A DNA stretch of 63,825 nt from positions 1 through 63,825 of the forward strand of contig NZ_BJDN01000016.1 of NCBI RefSeq assembly GCF_005405165.1. Direction: 5' to 3'. Below, piece after piece: positions 8,233 to 16,970 of the stretch. Origin of the DNA: Loigolactobacillus binensis (GTDB lineage: Bacteria > Bacillota > Bacilli > Lactobacillales > Lactobacillaceae). Made by a program: the position numbers and the translations under genes. The notes below the pieces were generated by a model. That model was not told the origin of the DNA. It did no database searches and was given only the letters and a program-made list of their open reading frames with translations. Position 1 is the stretch's first letter. The number at the start of each line of letters is the position of its first letter.

Positions 8233-9429
8233 ATGGCACTATCGAAAAATGTAATGAAGGTTCAACCATCCGCAACATTGGCGATGTCGGCTAAAACTAA
8301 AGAAATGATCGCTAAAGGGGTAGATGTGATCAATTTATCAATTGGGCAACCTGATTTTGTCACGCCAAAATACATTCAAGATGCGGCAATTGCAGCAATT
8401 CGTTCTGGTAAAACCAGCTTTTATACGCCAGCCAGCGGGTTACCAGAATTAAAAACAGCGATCGGTCAACGAATCGAAGCTGAAACGGGTGTCCATTATG
8501 ATAATAAGCAAATTATCGCAACCACTGGGGCTAAGTTTGCACTATATTTGATTTTTCAAGTGATCTTAAATCCAGATGATGAGGTTCTATTGCCGGCACC
8601 ATTTTGGGTCAGCTACGCCGAACAAGTTCATTTAGCTAGTGGCCAGCCGGTAGCGGTTAAAACCACTGGGGCGGGGCATAAAGCCACAGTAGAAGATCTG
8701 GAACAGGCACGGACATCGAAAACTAAAGCTTTAGTTTTGAACTCGCCACAGAATCCTTCTGGCTTGATCTACACTAAAGAAGAATTGACTGCCATCGGTA
8801 ATTGGGCAGTTGCACATGATATTTTATTGGTTTCCGACGAAATTTACAGTAATTTAGTTTACAACGGTAATCAATTTGTATCGGCGGTTAGTTTAGGCGA
8901 AACGATTCAGAAAAATACGTTGCTTGTGACGGGGGTTTCTAAGACCTACGCCATGACCGGGTGGCGAATGGGCTACGTTTTAGGCGATGCGGCGATCGTT
9001 AAGGCGATGGGGACAGTGGCCAGTCATGCGACAGGTAATCCAACCGCTGTCAGTCAATACGCAACAATTGCGGCCTTATCGGGCAGTCAAGCTGATGCAG
9101 AAAAAATGCGCCAGGCTTTTGAACAACGCTTGAATTTACTTTATCCTAAAATCCAAAGCTTACCCGGTTTTGCGCTGGCGGAAAAACCACAAGGGGCCTT
9201 TTACTTGTTTCCTAATGTTAAACAAGCAGTTGCGTTATGTGGTTATTCAACTACTGAGGCTTTCGTTGATGCCCTGTTGGAAGAAGCTAATGTAGCCGTA
9301 GTACCAGGCCGGGCCTTTGGACAGCCTGACAATATTCGGATCAGTTACGCAACGGACCAAGCTTCGTTGGATGAGGCTTATCGGCGAATTGCTGCATTTA
9401 TTCAGGCTAAAAGTAGTACCGAGGCTTAG
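8233..9429 (+). CDS. aspB: Class I pyridoxal-phosphate aminotransferase (AspB-type)
   Basis: 398 residues, the usual length of subgroup I-gamma aspartate aminotransferases. It shows the N-terminal LSIGQPDF, NSPQNPSG (substrate carboxylate-binding region), SDEIYSNLVY, the PLP-lysine segment GVSKTYAMTGWRMGY (Lys about 239) and RISYAT with the conserved C-terminal Arg. Likely transfers amino groups between aspartate and glutamate. That would fit with the adjacent asnS, which uses asparagine, and with aspartate demand of pyrimidine synthesis. Substrate is not proven by sequence. It lies 18 bases after the TseB-like gene. Confidence 0.88.
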   Translation: MALSKNVMKVQPSATLAMSAKTKEMIAKGVDVINLSIGQPDFVTPKYIQDAAIAAIRSGKTSFYTPASGLPELKTAIGQRIEAETGVHYDNKQIIATTGAKFALYLIFQVILNPDDEVLLPAPFWVSYAEQVHLASGQPVAVKTTGAGHKATVEDLEQARTSKTKALVLNSPQNPSGLIYTKEELTAIGNWAVAHDILLVSDEIYSNLVYNGNQFVSAVSLGETIQKNTLLVTGVSKTYAMTGWRMGYVLGDAAIVKAMGTVASHATGNPTAVSQYATIAALSGSQADAEKMRQAFEQRLNLLYPKIQSLPGFALAEKPQGAFYLFPNVKQAVALCGYSTTEAFVDALLEEANVAVVPGRAFGQPDNIRISYATDQASLDEAYRRIAAFIQAKSSTEA

Positions 9430-9539
9430 TGACTGATGATAGTGAAGTGGGGGGGTCATGTTTCAACTGGCGGTTTTTGCCAAGTTAAATGGCCACCGCT
9501 ACGAACAACCTAAATAGTGAGATAGGGGAAATTTTTTAA

Positions 9540-10838
9540 ATGGTTCAACAAATTAATATTATTGACGCAAAAAATCATGTTGATGAAGCCGTAAAAATCG
9601 GTGTTTGGTTAACCGATAAACGGTCGAGTGGGAAAATTGCTTTTTTACAATTGCGTGATGGGACGGCTTTTTTTCAAGGTGTATTGGTTAAAAGTGCAGT
9701 CAGCGAAGAAATCTTTCAATTGGCTAAACAATTACATCAGGAAGCTAGTTTTTGGGTGTACGGAACGATCCATGAAGATAGTCGGTCCAAATTCGGTTAC
9801 GAGATCGAAATTTCTAATTTGGAATTAGTCGGCGAAAGTGAAGGCTATCCGATCACACCGAAGGAACATGGGATCGACTTTCTATTAGATCACCGCCATC
9901 TATGGCTCCGTTCGCGGCGGCCATTTGCTATTATGAAGATTCGAAATGAAGTCATCCGGGCTAGCTATCAATTTTTCAACGCGCGCGGTTTTATCAAAAT
10001 GGATGCACCAATTTTAACTGGCAGTGCACCAGAAGGCACAACAGAATTATTTCATACTGAGTACTTCGGTCGGGATGCTTATTTATCCCAAAGTGGGCAG
10101 CTTTACGCTGAAGCTGGTGCATTAGCCTTTGATAAAGTCTTTACTTTTGGCCCTACTTTTCGGGCTGAAGAATCGAAAACGCGGCGCCATTTGATTGAAT
10201 TTTGGATGTTGGAACCTGAAATGGCGTTTATGCATCAAGAAGAAAGCCTACAGATCCAGGAAGAGTACGTGGCTTATTTGGTACAAAATGTGCTCGATCA
10301 TTGTGATTATGAATTAGATCTGTTAGCACGCGACAAGGAAGTGTTGAAACGGTATACTAAATTGCCGTACCAGCGGATCAGTTATGATGATGCGATCACA
10401 ATGTTGCAAAAAAATAATTTCAAGGTTGAGTGGGGCATTGACTTTGGCTCGCCAGAAGAGACCTTCCTAGCTGATCAATTTGAACAGCCTGTCTTTGTTT
10501 TAAACTACCCGAAAAAAATCAAGCCGTTTTACATGAAGCCACACCCAACCCGGGATGATGTAGTGATCTGTGCTGATTTATTAGCACCAGAAGGCTATGG
10601 TGAAATTATTGGTGGTAGCGAACGGGCAACTGATTATAATTACTTGTTGGAACAGATCAAACAGGCTGGCTTGGATCCAAAAGAGTACAGCTGGTATTTG
10701 GATCTGCGTAAGTATGGTAGCGTGCCTCACGCTGGTTTTGGTTTAGGCTTGGAGCGGGTCTTAACATGGATCTGCGGCGTCGATCATGTGCGTGAAACGA
10801 TTCCGTTCCCACGTTTGTTGAATCGTATTTACCCGTAA
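9540..10838 (+). CDS. asnS: Asparaginyl-tRNA synthetase
   Basis: Charges tRNA-Asn. 432 residues: N-terminal OB-fold anticodon-binding domain (about 15-105), then a class II catalytic core with motif 2 [21 protein letters not shown] (its Arg contacts ATP) and motif 3 [15 protein letters not shown] near the C-terminus. ATG follows AGGGGAAATTTTTTAA. No T-box leader is visible in the 110 bases upstream. A terminator follows at once. Confidence 0.96.
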   Translation: MVQQINIIDAKNHVDEAVKIGVWLTDKRSSGKIAFLQLRDGTAFFQGVLVKSAVSEEIFQLAKQLHQEASFWVYGTIHEDSRSKFGYEIEISNLELVGESEGYPITPKEHGIDFLLDHRHLWLRSRRPFAIMKIRNEVIRASYQFFNARGFIKMDAPILTGSAPEGTTELFHTEYFGRDAYLSQSGQLYAEAGALAFDKVFTFGPTFRAEESKTRRHLIEFWMLEPEMAFMHQEESLQIQEEYVAYLVQNVLDHCDYELDLLARDKEVLKRYTKLPYQRISYDDAITMLQKNNFKVEWGIDFGSPEETFLADQFEQPVFVLNYPKKIKPFYMKPHPTRDDVVICADLLAPEGYGEIIGGSERATDYNYLLEQIKQAGLDPKEYSWYLDLRKYGSVPHAGFGLGLERVLTWICGVDHVRETIPFPRLLNRIYP

Positions 10839-10849
10839 GTTATCAAAGA

Positions 10850-10898
10850 AGCGCCGGCTAAGTGGACAAAGGTCTGTTCAATGGCGGCGCTTTTTTGT
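10850..10898 (+). terminator. Intrinsic terminator after asnS
   Basis: AGCGCCG (10850-10856) pairs with CGGCGCT (10885-10891), followed by a T6 run. The loop is long (28 bases). Confidence 0.75.
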
Positions 10899-10917
10899 TT
10901 AAGAAAAGGATGGCAGT

Positions 10918-11646
10918 ATGGACGATACCTTTATGCAACAATTTATTAACGCTGGACAGACAACCGTGTCCAGTCTGTTGCTGGCTCATTTCCATGAGTT
11001 GGGCATCACCAATGATGAGTTTTTAGTTTATTTAGAATTAAAAAGTTTTTATGATGCTGGTAATCATTTTCCGGAGATGGCAACGATTGCTAAACGTTTA
11101 CGTCTTTCCAGCACTCAAGTGTACCAAATTATCCACCGGATGATCCAAAAGAAGGTACTGACCATTGATACGACCCAGGATGCACAAGGCCGCAGTCAAG
11201 ATCAGTATGATTTTGCCTTGCTGTACCGTAAGTTGGCGACCTATTTAACGCAGCAAAAACAGGCAGTGAGTGTGGAAAAAAGTAATGACACCCGGCAACA
11301 GCTATTTGAACAGATCGAAACTGAATTTGGTCGCCCGCTATCTCCAATCGAATATGAAACAATTGCGGCTTGGTTGGATCAGGATCATTATCAAGCCGAG
11401 ATTGTGGCGTTGGCATTACGTGAGGCAGTTTTGAATCAGGCTTACAGTTTGAAGTACATGGATCGGATTCTATTAAGTTGGGAACGCAAGCATCTGACTA
11501 CCAAACAGCAAATTCAGCAGGAACAAAACAAGCGGCAGCAACGACAACAACCGAATACCAGCGCTGCTGCTAAACCGACCAGCGCTATTCCGCAGATCCC
11601 GATGTACAATTGGGCGGATCCAGCGGATGATGATAAGCAATCATAA
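10918..11646 (+). CDS. dnaD: DnaD replication-initiation protein
   Basis: 242 residues. N-terminal winged-helix oligomerisation domain (about 20-115, including IAKRLRLSSTQVYQIIHRMI), then a DnaB_2/DnaD C-terminal domain (about 125-200 with FGRPLSPIEYETIAAWLDQD and YSLKYMDRILLSW). The tail is low-complexity and Gln/Ala-rich. DnaD bridges DnaA and the helicase loader in primosome assembly. Placed between asnS and nth as in Bacillus. Only 15 bases separate it from nth. Confidence 0.93.
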   Translation: MDDTFMQQFINAGQTTVSSLLLAHFHELGITNDEFLVYLELKSFYDAGNHFPEMATIAKRLRLSSTQVYQIIHRMIQKKVLTIDTTQDAQGRSQDQYDFALLYRKLATYLTQQKQAVSVEKSNDTRQQLFEQIETEFGRPLSPIEYETIAAWLDQDHYQAEIVALALREAVLNQAYSLKYMDRILLSWERKHLTTKQQIQQEQNKRQQRQQPNTSAAAKPTSAIPQIPMYNWADPADDDKQS

Positions 11647-11661
11647 AAGGAGGTTGAGGGG

Positions 11662-12318
11662 ATGTTAACCAAGCAACAGATTCAAGCAGCTGTCGCCGTT
11701 ATGAGTAAAATGTTTCCTGACGCGCAGCCATCATTAGATGCACGAACCCCATTTCAGTATATGATCTCGGTGATGTTAAGTGCGCAAGCGACTGATATTT
11801 CAGTTAACAAAGTGACCCCGCAATTATTTAAAGATTATCCGGATCCACAAACGATGGCTGCTGCCAGTGAAGTAGCATTACAGGCGGATATCCATAGTAT
11901 TGGTTTGTACCGCAACAAAGCAAAGCATATGAAAGCAGCTAGTGAAGCCTTGTTACGGGACTTCAATGGGGTGGTTCCGCACACCCGCAATGAGTTAATG
12001 CGATTACCTGGCGTTGGCCGAAAAACTGCGGATGTGGTATTAGCGGATGCGTTTGGCATTCCTGCTTTTGCAGTGGATACACATGTGACCCGCGTGACTA
12101 AGCGCTTAAGAATGGTGCCGCAAAAAGCCACAGTATTGGAAATCGAACAGCGTATGATGCAGATGATGCCCGAGGCACAATGGGTGGCCACGCACCACAC
12201 AATGATTTATTTTGGTCGTTATCAGTGTTTGGCCCGAGCACCTAAATGTGAACAGTGCCCGTTACTAGATATTTGCGCTGAAGGGCAACAGCGGCTTGGT
12301 TTAAAACAAGCCAACTAA
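11662..12318 (+). CDS. nth: Endonuclease III (DNA glycosylase/AP lyase)
   Basis: 218 residues. The helix-hairpin-helix LPGVGRKTADVVL carries the catalytic Lys (in GRKTAD). The catalytic Asp is in AVDTHVTRV. The C-terminal [4Fe-4S] ligands are CLARAPKCEQCPLLDIC (C-x6-C-x2-C-x5-C). Removes oxidised pyrimidines and nicks abasic sites. ATG is preceded by AAAGGAGG. Cotranscribed with dnaD. Confidence 0.95.
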   Translation: MLTKQQIQAAVAVMSKMFPDAQPSLDARTPFQYMISVMLSAQATDISVNKVTPQLFKDYPDPQTMAAASEVALQADIHSIGLYRNKAKHMKAASEALLRDFNGVVPHTRNELMRLPGVGRKTADVVLADAFGIPAFAVDTHVTRVTKRLRMVPQKATVLEIEQRMMQMMPEAQWVATHHTMIYFGRYQCLARAPKCEQCPLLDICAEGQQRLGLKQAN

Positions 12319-12320
12319 AC

Positions 12321-12369
12321 AAAAAAGCCTGATTGCTTTGCACATGGTGTGCAGCGGTCAGGCTTTTTT
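12321..12369. terminator. Bidirectional terminator between nth and pbp1A
   Basis: AAAAAAGCCTGA (12321-12332) and TCAGGCTTTTTT (12358-12369) form a 12-bp stem with A and T tracts on both sides. An inner TTGCACA/TGTGCAG stem extends it. It serves the convergent genes nth and the PBP gene. Confidence 0.88.
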
Positions 12370-12375
12370 GATGGG

Positions 12376-14715
12376 TTAACTATTTGTGTTACTAGTAGGT
12401 GCGGTGCTGCTTTGTCCCGTGCTGGGGGTGGCGCTGGTAGCTGAACTTTGCTCAGTTGCCGAACTACTTGACGCTTCCGTCGGTGTAGAAGAGGAGCTTT
12501 CTGTTGGTTGACTGGAAGACTCGATTGCTGAACTGGAAGCACTGCTGACGGTGGAGCTAAAACTACTGCTGGCTAAGCTAGAGCTGCTGCTACTAACACT
12601 GCTAGTTGATTTTGATGACGTTTTTTTGCTCGAGCCAGTACTGCTGGCTGTAGTAGTCGGTTGGGTCCCACGAACAAATAACTCGCGGGTAACTTGACTA
12701 CTGGAAGCGCCACTAGCAGCTAATTGGGCGGGATTAGAGCCTTTCAAAATATTAGCGGCGACCACACTACTAGGTTTAGTCCAATTTTTGTTGCTGGCAT
12801 TGGTTTCGGAATTGGTGTACTGCATTAATTCGCGGTAAATACTGCTGGCAATTTGTTGTTCTGTCGCGGTCAGCCCATGTTGTTGTGGTTGATCGTAGCC
12901 AGTCCAAACCGAGATCGCGTAATTTTTAGAATAGCCAGTGAACCAGGAATCCTTTGATAAACTACTGGAAATTGCTGTGTTATTATTTAACTCGGCGCTG
13001 GAATAATCGGTGGTCCCTGTTTTACCGGCTTGGTGCAAGCCGCTGATCTGTGCATTAGTACCAGTACCTGATGAGATCACATCTTTTAAAACGTCAGTGA
13101 TCATATAGGCGGTGGAGGACTTCATTGCCCGCTTGCCTTGAGGATCAAAGGTCTCACTGGTGCCATCAGGCTTATCAATTTTACTGACTAAATAGGGCTT
13201 GTAGTAGGTGCCCCCGTTGGCAAAAGCAGCATAACCAGCTGCTTCTTGTAGACTGGAAACATCGGCCCCAATTGCATTTTGTAATTCCAAGGTTTTTGAG
13301 AAGCTAACGCCTAAACCCTTAATAAATTTAGTGGCCTTAGGGATACCAACCTTGTCTAAAGTTCGAACTGCGGGTACGTTACGGGACTGAGCCAGAGCAG
13401 TTCGCAATGAGATCTGGCCAAGATATTTAAAGTCCCAATCATATAATTGAGTCGATGTTCCTGCATAGGTGTAGGCGGTATCTTGCATTTGCTGGTAAGT
13501 GGAATAATTTAAATATTCGATTGCCGGTCCGTAGTCTAACATCGGTTTAATGGTCGAGCCACTGCTACGGGTTGTTTGCACCGCACGATTTAGGCCAAAT
13601 TGAACATTACCTGTCTTGCGGCCACCGATCATTGCGGTGACTTTCCCGGTTTTAACGTCGGTCATCGTGACCCCGGTTTGTAGGAGATTATCAGGAAAAC
13701 TAACGTAATTGTCAGTGTTAACGATATCGTATAAACGTTGCTGCGCCTTTAGATTTAAATTAGTATAAATCTTTAAGCCATCGGTATAAGGATTTAAGCC
13801 GGTTTTCTTTTTAACTTCCGCAACAACCTGACTGACGTAAGCATCGGTCACATTATCAGTAGCCGTGTTGGTCTGCTTTTTCTGATCGACTAGGCCTTCT
13901 GTGATTGGCACTGCTTCAGCAGTTTTTGCTTGTTGGGAACTGATCTTTTTGTTAGCAACCATGGATTGAAGAACGATATTGCGCCGTGCTTTAGCGGCAC
14001 TCGGATTAACGTAAGGATCGTATGTGTTGGGTGCTTGTGGCATACCAGCGATCAAGGCAAGTTGCGCCAAGTCCAGTTGCTTTAATGACTTATTGTAATA
14101 GTATTGTGCTGCTGTGCCCATTCCGTACACACCGTTAGCCAACGGAACTTTATTGATATAAAATTCTAAAATTTGATTTTTTGAATAAGAACGATCAACT
14201 TTAATAGCTAACCAGGCTTCTTGAGCTTTACGTTTTAACGTTTGATCAGATTGCTTGGTTGAGAAAACTGCTAATTTGACTAATTGTTGGGTCAAGGTAC
14301 TACCACCTTGTAAGCCGGAACTACCTGTCATATTGGCATAAGCGGCTCCGAGTATCCGTACTGGATCGATCCCAAAGTTAGAATAGAAACGGCGATCTTC
14401 AGTAGAAATAATGGCATCCTTTAAGGTTTGCGGTACTTCACTACCAGATGCATAACTACGATTTTCCACGCCTAGCGTACGGATCTTAGTTCCTGCGCTA
14501 TCGTAAATCACTGAAGAAGATTGACTTGATAGTTGTGCCTGCGTTATTTTAGGTGCGCTCATTGCGTAATAAGTGAACAAACCGGCACCTGCGATCAGAA
14601 AAACAACGAATAAGGCAAGTAGCCACAAAAAAATACGGCGAATGGGATGACGCTTTTTAGGCTTTTTTGCCACGGATTTATGGCGGGCAACGCGTGATTG
14701 ATTGTTATTGGCCAT
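12376..14715 (-). CDS. pbp1A: Bifunctional class A penicillin-binding protein 1A
   Basis: 779 residues. Basic cytoplasmic N-terminus, one membrane anchor (about 28-52), GT51 glycosyltransferase domain with the catalytic Glu in STEDRRFY, GGSTLTQQLVK and the NGVYGMGTAA region (about 95-265), then a transpeptidase domain with SGSTIKP (SxxK, near 384), QSRNVPAV (SxN-like) and HQAGKTGTTDYS (KTG near 563). The last 90 residues are a Ser/Thr-rich extracellular tail. Polymerises and cross-links peptidoglycan. Its start overlaps recU by 11 bases; this recU-pbp pairing is conserved in Firmicutes. Confidence 0.95.
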   Translation of the reverse strand: MANNNQSRVARHKSVAKKPKKRHPIRRIFLWLLALFVVFLIAGAGLFTYYAMSAPKITQAQLSSQSSSVIYDSAGTKIRTLGVENRSYASGSEVPQTLKDAIISTEDRRFYSNFGIDPVRILGAAYANMTGSSGLQGGSTLTQQLVKLAVFSTKQSDQTLKRKAQEAWLAIKVDRSYSKNQILEFYINKVPLANGVYGMGTAAQYYYNKSLKQLDLAQLALIAGMPQAPNTYDPYVNPSAAKARRNIVLQSMVANKKISSQQAKTAEAVPITEGLVDQKKQTNTATDNVTDAYVSQVVAEVKKKTGLNPYTDGLKIYTNLNLKAQQRLYDIVNTDNYVSFPDNLLQTGVTMTDVKTGKVTAMIGGRKTGNVQFGLNRAVQTTRSSGSTIKPMLDYGPAIEYLNYSTYQQMQDTAYTYAGTSTQLYDWDFKYLGQISLRTALAQSRNVPAVRTLDKVGIPKATKFIKGLGVSFSKTLELQNAIGADVSSLQEAAGYAAFANGGTYYKPYLVSKIDKPDGTSETFDPQGKRAMKSSTAYMITDVLKDVISSGTGTNAQISGLHQAGKTGTTDYSSAELNNNTAISSSLSKDSWFTGYSKNYAISVWTGYDQPQQHGLTATEQQIASSIYRELMQYTNSETNASNKNWTKPSSVVAANILKGSNPAQLAASGASSSQVTRELFVRGTQPTTTASSTGSSKKTSSKSTSSVSSSSSSLASSSFSSTVSSASSSAIESSSQPTESSSSTPTEASSSSATEQSSATSATPSTGQSSTAPTSNTNS

Positions 14716-15349
14716 GATGATCTCCTTTTTGAATAGTTAACGAAGCAATTAATTGATCAACTGCACCGAGATAGGGAATTCGTGGTTTCAAAGCATAGTG
14801 TACTTCAAAGCCACCTGTTTCGATCTGACTTAACGGAATTGATTTGCGCCCACCAGAAGCCTGCTGATCCCAGTAAACGATCAAAGGTGAGGCGGGATAG
14901 ATGAAAAGTCGATCTAAACTAACGAAACGCATGATCACAAAACAGATCCCGGCCTGGCGCAAACAGCGCCGCATGTGTTCAATTTGATGATCATGGAAGT
15001 TTTTCAACGGGAAGCTGGCTATATTCTTAGTTTCTTTGGCTTCAAAGTCAAGGTAATAACCGCGATAAACGCCATTATAATCCGTAGTCGAGGGTTGGCG
15101 AAAGTAAGCTTCCTTGATCACGGCAGCACTGCGCTTAGGGTAGTCGACCTTGACGATCTGTAACGGGATCGGTTTTTTATAGACAACCGCCAAATCACGG
15201 GCGCGGTAAAATTGATTACTTTCATTGATCTCCTCTTCTAATGACATGCCACGATTATCAAAGCGAGTACGGCTGCGCGGCATTTGCTTTTTAGGCTGGG
15301 CTTTGGCATCATTATGGTAGAGGTTGCCATTTGGATAATGAAACGGCAT
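14705..15349 (-). CDS. recU: Holliday-junction resolvase RecU
   Basis: 214 residues of the RecU family. It contains NRGMSLEEEINESNQFY, the metal-binding PSTTDYNGVYRG and DFEAKETKN motifs (Asp and Glu-x-Lys of a PD-(D/E)xK nuclease fold) and FPLKNFHDHQIEHM. Resolves Holliday junctions in recombination repair and chromosome segregation. ATG follows TTAGGAGTG. Transcribed from its own promoter, divergent from ypsA. Confidence 0.95.
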   Translation of the reverse strand: MPFHYPNGNLYHNDAKAQPKKQMPRSRTRFDNRGMSLEEEINESNQFYRARDLAVVYKKPIPLQIVKVDYPKRSAAVIKEAYFRQPSTTDYNGVYRGYYLDFEAKETKNIASFPLKNFHDHQIEHMRRCLRQAGICFVIMRFVSLDRLFIYPASPLIVYWDQQASGGRKSIPLSQIETGGFEVHYALKPRIPYLGAVDQLIASLTIQKGDHHGQ

Positions 15350-15371
15350 ATAATCACACTCCTAAGCCTTT

Positions 15372-15400
15372 ATTATAGCAATTACCAACGTTTTTTGAAA
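15372..15400 (-). promoter_or_regulatory. Promoter for recU-pbp1A
   Basis: On the minus strand: TTTCAA (-35, 15395-15400), 17 bases, TATAAT (15372-15377) preceded by TGC, an extended -10. It lies 23 bases before the recU ATG. Confidence 0.75.
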
Positions 15401-15421
15401 TAAAATTAAGAAGGGATGCTT

Positions 15422-15988
15422 ATGCGGTTGTGGGTAACAGGTTACCGCAGTTATGAACTCGGCGTTTTCGGCGCCAACGAACCAAAGTTAAAAATTATTA
15501 AAGCTGCCTTAAAGGCCAGATTAATCGACCAATTTGAGCAACATTTGGCGTGGGTGATCAGTGGCGGTCAATTAGGGACGGAGCAATGGAGCTTAGAAGT
15601 GGCCAACGCGTTAAAAAAAGACTATCCCGAATTACAAACGGCAATGATGCTTCCCTTTGCTGATTTTGGTCAGAATTGGAATGAAACTAACCAAACCACT
15701 TTAGCTGCCTTGCGTGCGCAAGTGGATTTTTCAGCGGCTGTTAGTGATAAGCCCTATCATTCGCCACAACAATTAAGAAATTATCAAGAATTTATGTTGA
15801 CCCATACAGATGGGGCCTTATTATTATATGATGAAACTGCACCGGGAAAAGTCCACTATACAGTGGCGGCGATTCAGCGCTATCAAGCGCAGCATGATTA
15901 CCCATTGACCTTACTGGACTTTGATGAATTACAAGATGCGGCAAATAATTATCAAGAACAGCAAGAAAATGGTTTTCAAGCGGAATAA
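15422..15988 (+). CDS. ypsA: YpsA-family protein (SLOG/DUF1273)
   Basis: 188 residues starting MRLWVTGYRSYELGVFG, the family signature, then VISGGQLGTEQWSLEVA, a Rossmann-like nucleotide-binding loop of the SLOG superfamily, and DGALLLYDE. An ATG at 15416 abuts the AAGAAGGG ribosome site; the ATG at 15422 is correctly spaced and is used. In Bacillus and Staphylococcus YpsA has been linked to cell division, fitting its position just before gpsB. Biochemical role unknown. Confidence 0.87.
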   Translation: MRLWVTGYRSYELGVFGANEPKLKIIKAALKARLIDQFEQHLAWVISGGQLGTEQWSLEVANALKKDYPELQTAMMLPFADFGQNWNETNQTTLAALRAQVDFSAAVSDKPYHSPQQLRNYQEFMLTHTDGALLLYDETAPGKVHYTVAAIQRYQAQHDYPLTLLDFDELQDAANNYQEQQENGFQAE

Positions 15989-16019
15989 ACTTTGCTATAC
16001 TATTAACAGTCATGTTAAT
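15974..16019 (+). promoter_or_regulatory. gpsB promoter with downstream dyad
   Basis: TTTCAA (15974-15979), 16 bases, TATACT (15996-16001) with TG one base upstream (extended -10). The -35 lies inside the end of ypsA. Right after the -10, ATTAACA (16002-16008) and TGTTAAT (16013-16019) form a perfect dyad across the expected start site. Confidence 0.65.
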
Positions 16020-16045
16020 GACAACGCGCAATGAGGTGTATTGAA

Positions 16046-16396
16046 ATGGATAATTTAAATTTTACAACTCAAGATATTCTCCAGAAAGAGTTTAAAACGA
16101 AGATGCGGGGCTATGATCCTGCTGAAGTCGATGAATTTCTGGATCAAGTGATCAAAGACTATGAAGCCTATGATGCTAAAGTCGATGAGTTAGCGGGTAA
16201 TAATCAACGCTTACGGTCACGTAATGATGAGTTGACCAAGCAGGTCACGGTGAACAAGAATGTTCAAAGTGCTCAGCCTAATCCAACAGTAACTAACTTT
16301 GATATCTTGAAGCGTTTATCTAATCTGGAACGCCACGTTTTTGGGGCTAAGTTAGATGATAACAATCAAGATGGTCCACGCAAGTTAAATAGTTAA
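16046..16396 (+). CDS. gpsB: Cell-division protein GpsB
   Basis: 116 residues. DivIVA-like N-terminus (MDNLNFTTQDILQKEFKTK, then GYDPAEVDEFLDQVIKDYE) forming a membrane-binding coiled coil to about 70, a linker, and a C-terminal trimerisation helix (FDILKRLSNLERHVFG). It coordinates septal and peripheral wall synthesis by binding PBP1 N-termini, consistent with the PBP1A gene 1.3 kb away. An upstream ATG at 16031 overlaps the ribosome site GAGGTG; the start at 16046 is the family start and is correctly spaced. Confidence 0.93.
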   Translation: MDNLNFTTQDILQKEFKTKMRGYDPAEVDEFLDQVIKDYEAYDAKVDELAGNNQRLRSRNDELTKQVTVNKNVQSAQPNPTVTNFDILKRLSNLERHVFGAKLDDNNQDGPRKLNS

Positions 16397-16402
16397 TTAA
16401 CT

Positions 16403-16790
16403 GGTGTAAACTTCGGGTGATCGCGGTCTACTTTTGTAGGCTGAGGAAAGTCCATGCCCGCACAAGCTGCGATGCTTGTAGTGTTCGTGCTTAGCCCAAT
16501 AAGCTAAGGTACCGGGATAACCGGTAACGGCGGAGAACATTGCTAAGGAGTAATCTATGCAATTAATATCCTGAAAAGTGCCACAGTGACGATACAGTTT
16601 GGAAACAAATTGTTTGGAACGGGTAAACCCCGCGAGCGAGTAACCCAAACTTATGGTAGGGGCGCTTCATGTATGGAAATGAACGACGCATGGAGGCAGA
16701 TCTTCGTATCTGTAGATAGATGATTGCCCTCACTGGTTGTGTTCCTGAGCCAATCAGTGAGACAAAACATGGCTTACAGAGGTTTACACC
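16403..16790 (+). ncRNA. rnpB: RNase P RNA, type B
   Basis: The ends GGTGTAAAC (16403-16411) and GTTTACACC (16782-16790) pair as helix P1. Inside are the conserved GAGGAAAGTCCATGC block near 16441, the AACGGCGGA region and a late GAGCCAATCAGTGAGACAAA segment typical of the Bacillus-type RNA. About 388 nt, the normal size. It processes tRNA 5' ends. ORFs overlying this stretch are spurious. Confidence 0.95.
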
Positions 16791-16798
16791 TTATCAGG

Positions 16799-16830
16799 AG
16801 ACCCTTCATTTCGATGGAGGGTCTTTTTTT
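16799..16830 (+). terminator. Terminator of rnpB
   Basis: AGACCCTTCAT (16799-16809), TTCG-type loop, ATGGAGGGTCT (16814-16824), then a run of Ts. Begins 9 bases after the end of the RNA. Confidence 0.92.
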
Positions 16831-16970
16831 TGAAAGTGCGTTAGGTGGGTTGAATGAGCGCCTTATTGGGTCACAGTTGAGGAGATCAGGTTTGATTACT
16901 TGCTTTAAAGATCAACAAGAAGTATTTCTATTGAAGTCATTAATTCTAATAAATAAAATGAGGTAAAAAA

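Noticed and set aside
9430..9539. T-box riboswitch before asnS
   Set aside because: The gap is only 110 bp, with no AG-stem, no TGGNACCGCG-like box and no terminator.
12542..12662. Frameshift or foreign segment in the PBP1A tail
   Set aside because: The Ser-rich stretch is in frame and such tails are common in lactobacillus class A PBPs.
16397..16966. ORFs on both strands over 16397-16648 and 16724-16966
   Set aside because: They lie on RNase P RNA and its terminator; no ribosome site or protein-like composition.
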